From Oscillospiraceae bacterium (GTDB lineage Bacteria > Bacillota > Clostridia > Oscillospirales > Acutalibacteraceae), in the NCBI GenBank assembly GCA_015065425.1, contig SVQH01000016.1:9345-69066 (forward strand): a stretch of DNA of 59,722 nt, written 5' to 3'. The notes under the pieces are model-generated. The model was given only the letters and a program-made list of their open reading frames with translations, did no database searches and was not told the DNA's origin. Position 1 is the first letter of the stretch, and each line of letters starts with the position of its first letter. This document shows positions 58,918 to 59,722 of this stretch, piece by piece. A program made the translations under genes and the position numbers.

Positions 58918-59583
58918 ATGATTTATGAGTGTGATTTAAGTTGTTACAAAGCTCTTCGTGAAAAAATGCGTCAATTACAAATTAATATGTATCCGTTTAA
59001 ATTCAACTATCTTGGTAATAAATTTTTTGTTGCAGCATATTGCATTTCAAAAAATGAAAGAACAGAATTAACACAATATGCACTATTCCATCTTATATTT
59101 ATGAAGCAAGGAAAGTTAGATGATACATATGAACTTTATATAAATTCAAGGGAAATCATGGAATTCGATTTAACTAATTTAAGAAATTATTTTGGTATTG
59201 AATTTGATTCTAAAGGAATAAGTTTTTTGTATGCTTTTTGCTGTGCTTTAAGCACGCAATGTCCACCAGATATAGAATCATTTGAGGATGAAGAATTGCT
59301 TAAAGTGGAAAAATATAGTTTATGCAAAAAACTGGGGGTTGATCCAGATCATTGTTATAGATTAGCTATTATGCGCCTTCCACAACCCCATAAAAGAAAT
59401 CCAAATAGATATCAGTTAGCTCTGAGGATTTTTCCAAATGCATCAAAACAATATAAAAATGCAATGGATGTTACTTATCGTTTTACAGCTAATCCGGACG
59501 AAGAGGTGTCAGAAGAAATAGCGATAGAACGATTTATAAAAAATGAGCAGAAACGAAAATCAAAGCACAGAAACGAATTATAA
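58918..59583 (+). CDS. Unknown soluble protein
   Basis: A 221-residue soluble protein. I recognise no family. It starts with a helix-rich region (KALREKMRQLQINMYPFKF), a short strand block (YLGNKFFVAAYCISKNER), and ends in a basic tail (KNEQKRKSKHRNEL), perhaps for nucleic acid contact. AAGGAGG lies before the start. Last of the five island genes in one direction. Confidence 0.5.
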   Translation: MIYECDLSCYKALREKMRQLQINMYPFKFNYLGNKFFVAAYCISKNERTELTQYALFHLIFMKQGKLDDTYELYINSREIMEFDLTNLRNYFGIEFDSKGISFLYAFCCALSTQCPPDIESFEDEELLKVEKYSLCKKLGVDPDHCYRLAIMRLPQPHKRNPNRYQLALRIFPNASKQYKNAMDVTYRFTANPDEEVSEEIAIERFIKNEQKRKSKHRNEL

Positions 59584-59597
59584 TATGTGAAATCCTA

Positions 59598-59626
59598 TTG
59601 ACAATCATACATTCGTTCTGTATAAT
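59598..59626 (+). promoter_or_regulatory. Consensus promoter with overlapping inverted repeat
   Basis: TTGACA (59598-59603), 17-bp spacer, TATAAT (59621-59626), a perfect promoter. ATACA (59607-59611) and TGTAT (59619-59623) form an inverted repeat with a 7-bp spacer that overlaps the spacer and -10, a plausible operator. Its gene lies to the right, beyond the window; an ATG at 59698 (MKIRTEAI...) could be the start but has no ribosome binding site. Confidence 0.75.
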
Positions 59627-59722
59627 GATGTCACAAATTAAATATTAACTTTGTAGCGCGTAAGCGGAGCAATATTTATTGACTACCCAAGCACCGTATG
59701 AAGATAAGAACAGAGGCAATCT

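Noticed and set aside
46705-59583. Complete integrative element
   Set aside because: tnpV alone marks element DNA, but no recombinase, relaxase or paired attachment sites are visible inside the window.
59698-59722. ATG at 59698 as a gene start
   Set aside because: Only 25 bases are visible and no Shine-Dalgarno sequence lies in front; kept as a possibility only.

Overview
The window looks like the chromosome of a gut Firmicute of the class Clostridia, probably near Oscillospiraceae/Ruminococcus. The signs are purine-rich ribosome binding sites, TTGACA-N17-TATAAT promoters, a dockerin-type protein, secreted plant-polysaccharide enzymes, and many small membrane proteins of Clostridial type. 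All family names come from reading motifs; no database search was possible. No rRNA, tRNA or CRISPR array was seen.

Layout. 1-3.1 kb: a broken tyrosine recombinase, a LytTR regulator, a small membrane protein overlapping a YbjQ-type protein, and a protein with a DUF4275-like C-terminus. 3.1-6.3 kb (minus strand): an AMP-dependent ligase, a condensation-like HxxxD acyltransferase and an acyl carrier protein in one operon, a minimal carrier-protein pathway with unknown product. 6.6-11.9 kb (minus strand): an operon with a conserved regulator-like protein, a protein kinase fused to a NACHT-type NTPase and a membrane anchor, and a lipoprotein overlapping it by 4 nt. I find this the most unusual system in the window. 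12.2-25.6 kb: secreted proteins (dockerin protein, Cys-rich surface protein, GH51 arabinofuranosidase, metallophosphoesterase) mixed with recQ, a second HxxxD acyltransferase, an AIM24-like protein and a GNAT acetyltransferase. 25.8-30.7 kb: seven small membrane proteins (DUF4234-, DUF2752- and DUF4190-like, and three tandem paralogues). Then an orphan MT-A70 methyltransferase.

31.7-41.5 kb is an exopolysaccharide cluster: GT2, Wzy-like polymerase, GT4, pyruvyl transferase, Wzx flippase and an FrhB-like iron-sulfur protein on the plus strand, meeting a GT2 and UDP-galactopyranose mutase on the minus strand at a shared 20-bp-stem terminator. The expected product is a pyruvylated polymer containing galactofuranose. 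41.7-46.5 kb holds a histidine phosphatase, a YgjV-like protein, a secreted beta-helix protein and a GH16 hydrolase.

From about 46.5 kb to the end the DNA is more AT-rich and looks like an acquired island. It starts with a 44-nt palindrome and tnpV, then DUF4238 and FRG-domain proteins, a TetR/MFS pair with three copies of one operator (CATAC-N5-GTATG), and an operon led by a short leader peptide and an attenuator-like terminator. That operon encodes a GNAT acetyltransferase, a nucleotidyltransferase-like protein, a DNA-deoxyinosine glycosylase-like protein, a second GNAT, an APH-like kinase and an unknown. Five poorly known genes follow (one DUF2971), and then a consensus promoter with an overlapping inverted repeat that leads out of the window.
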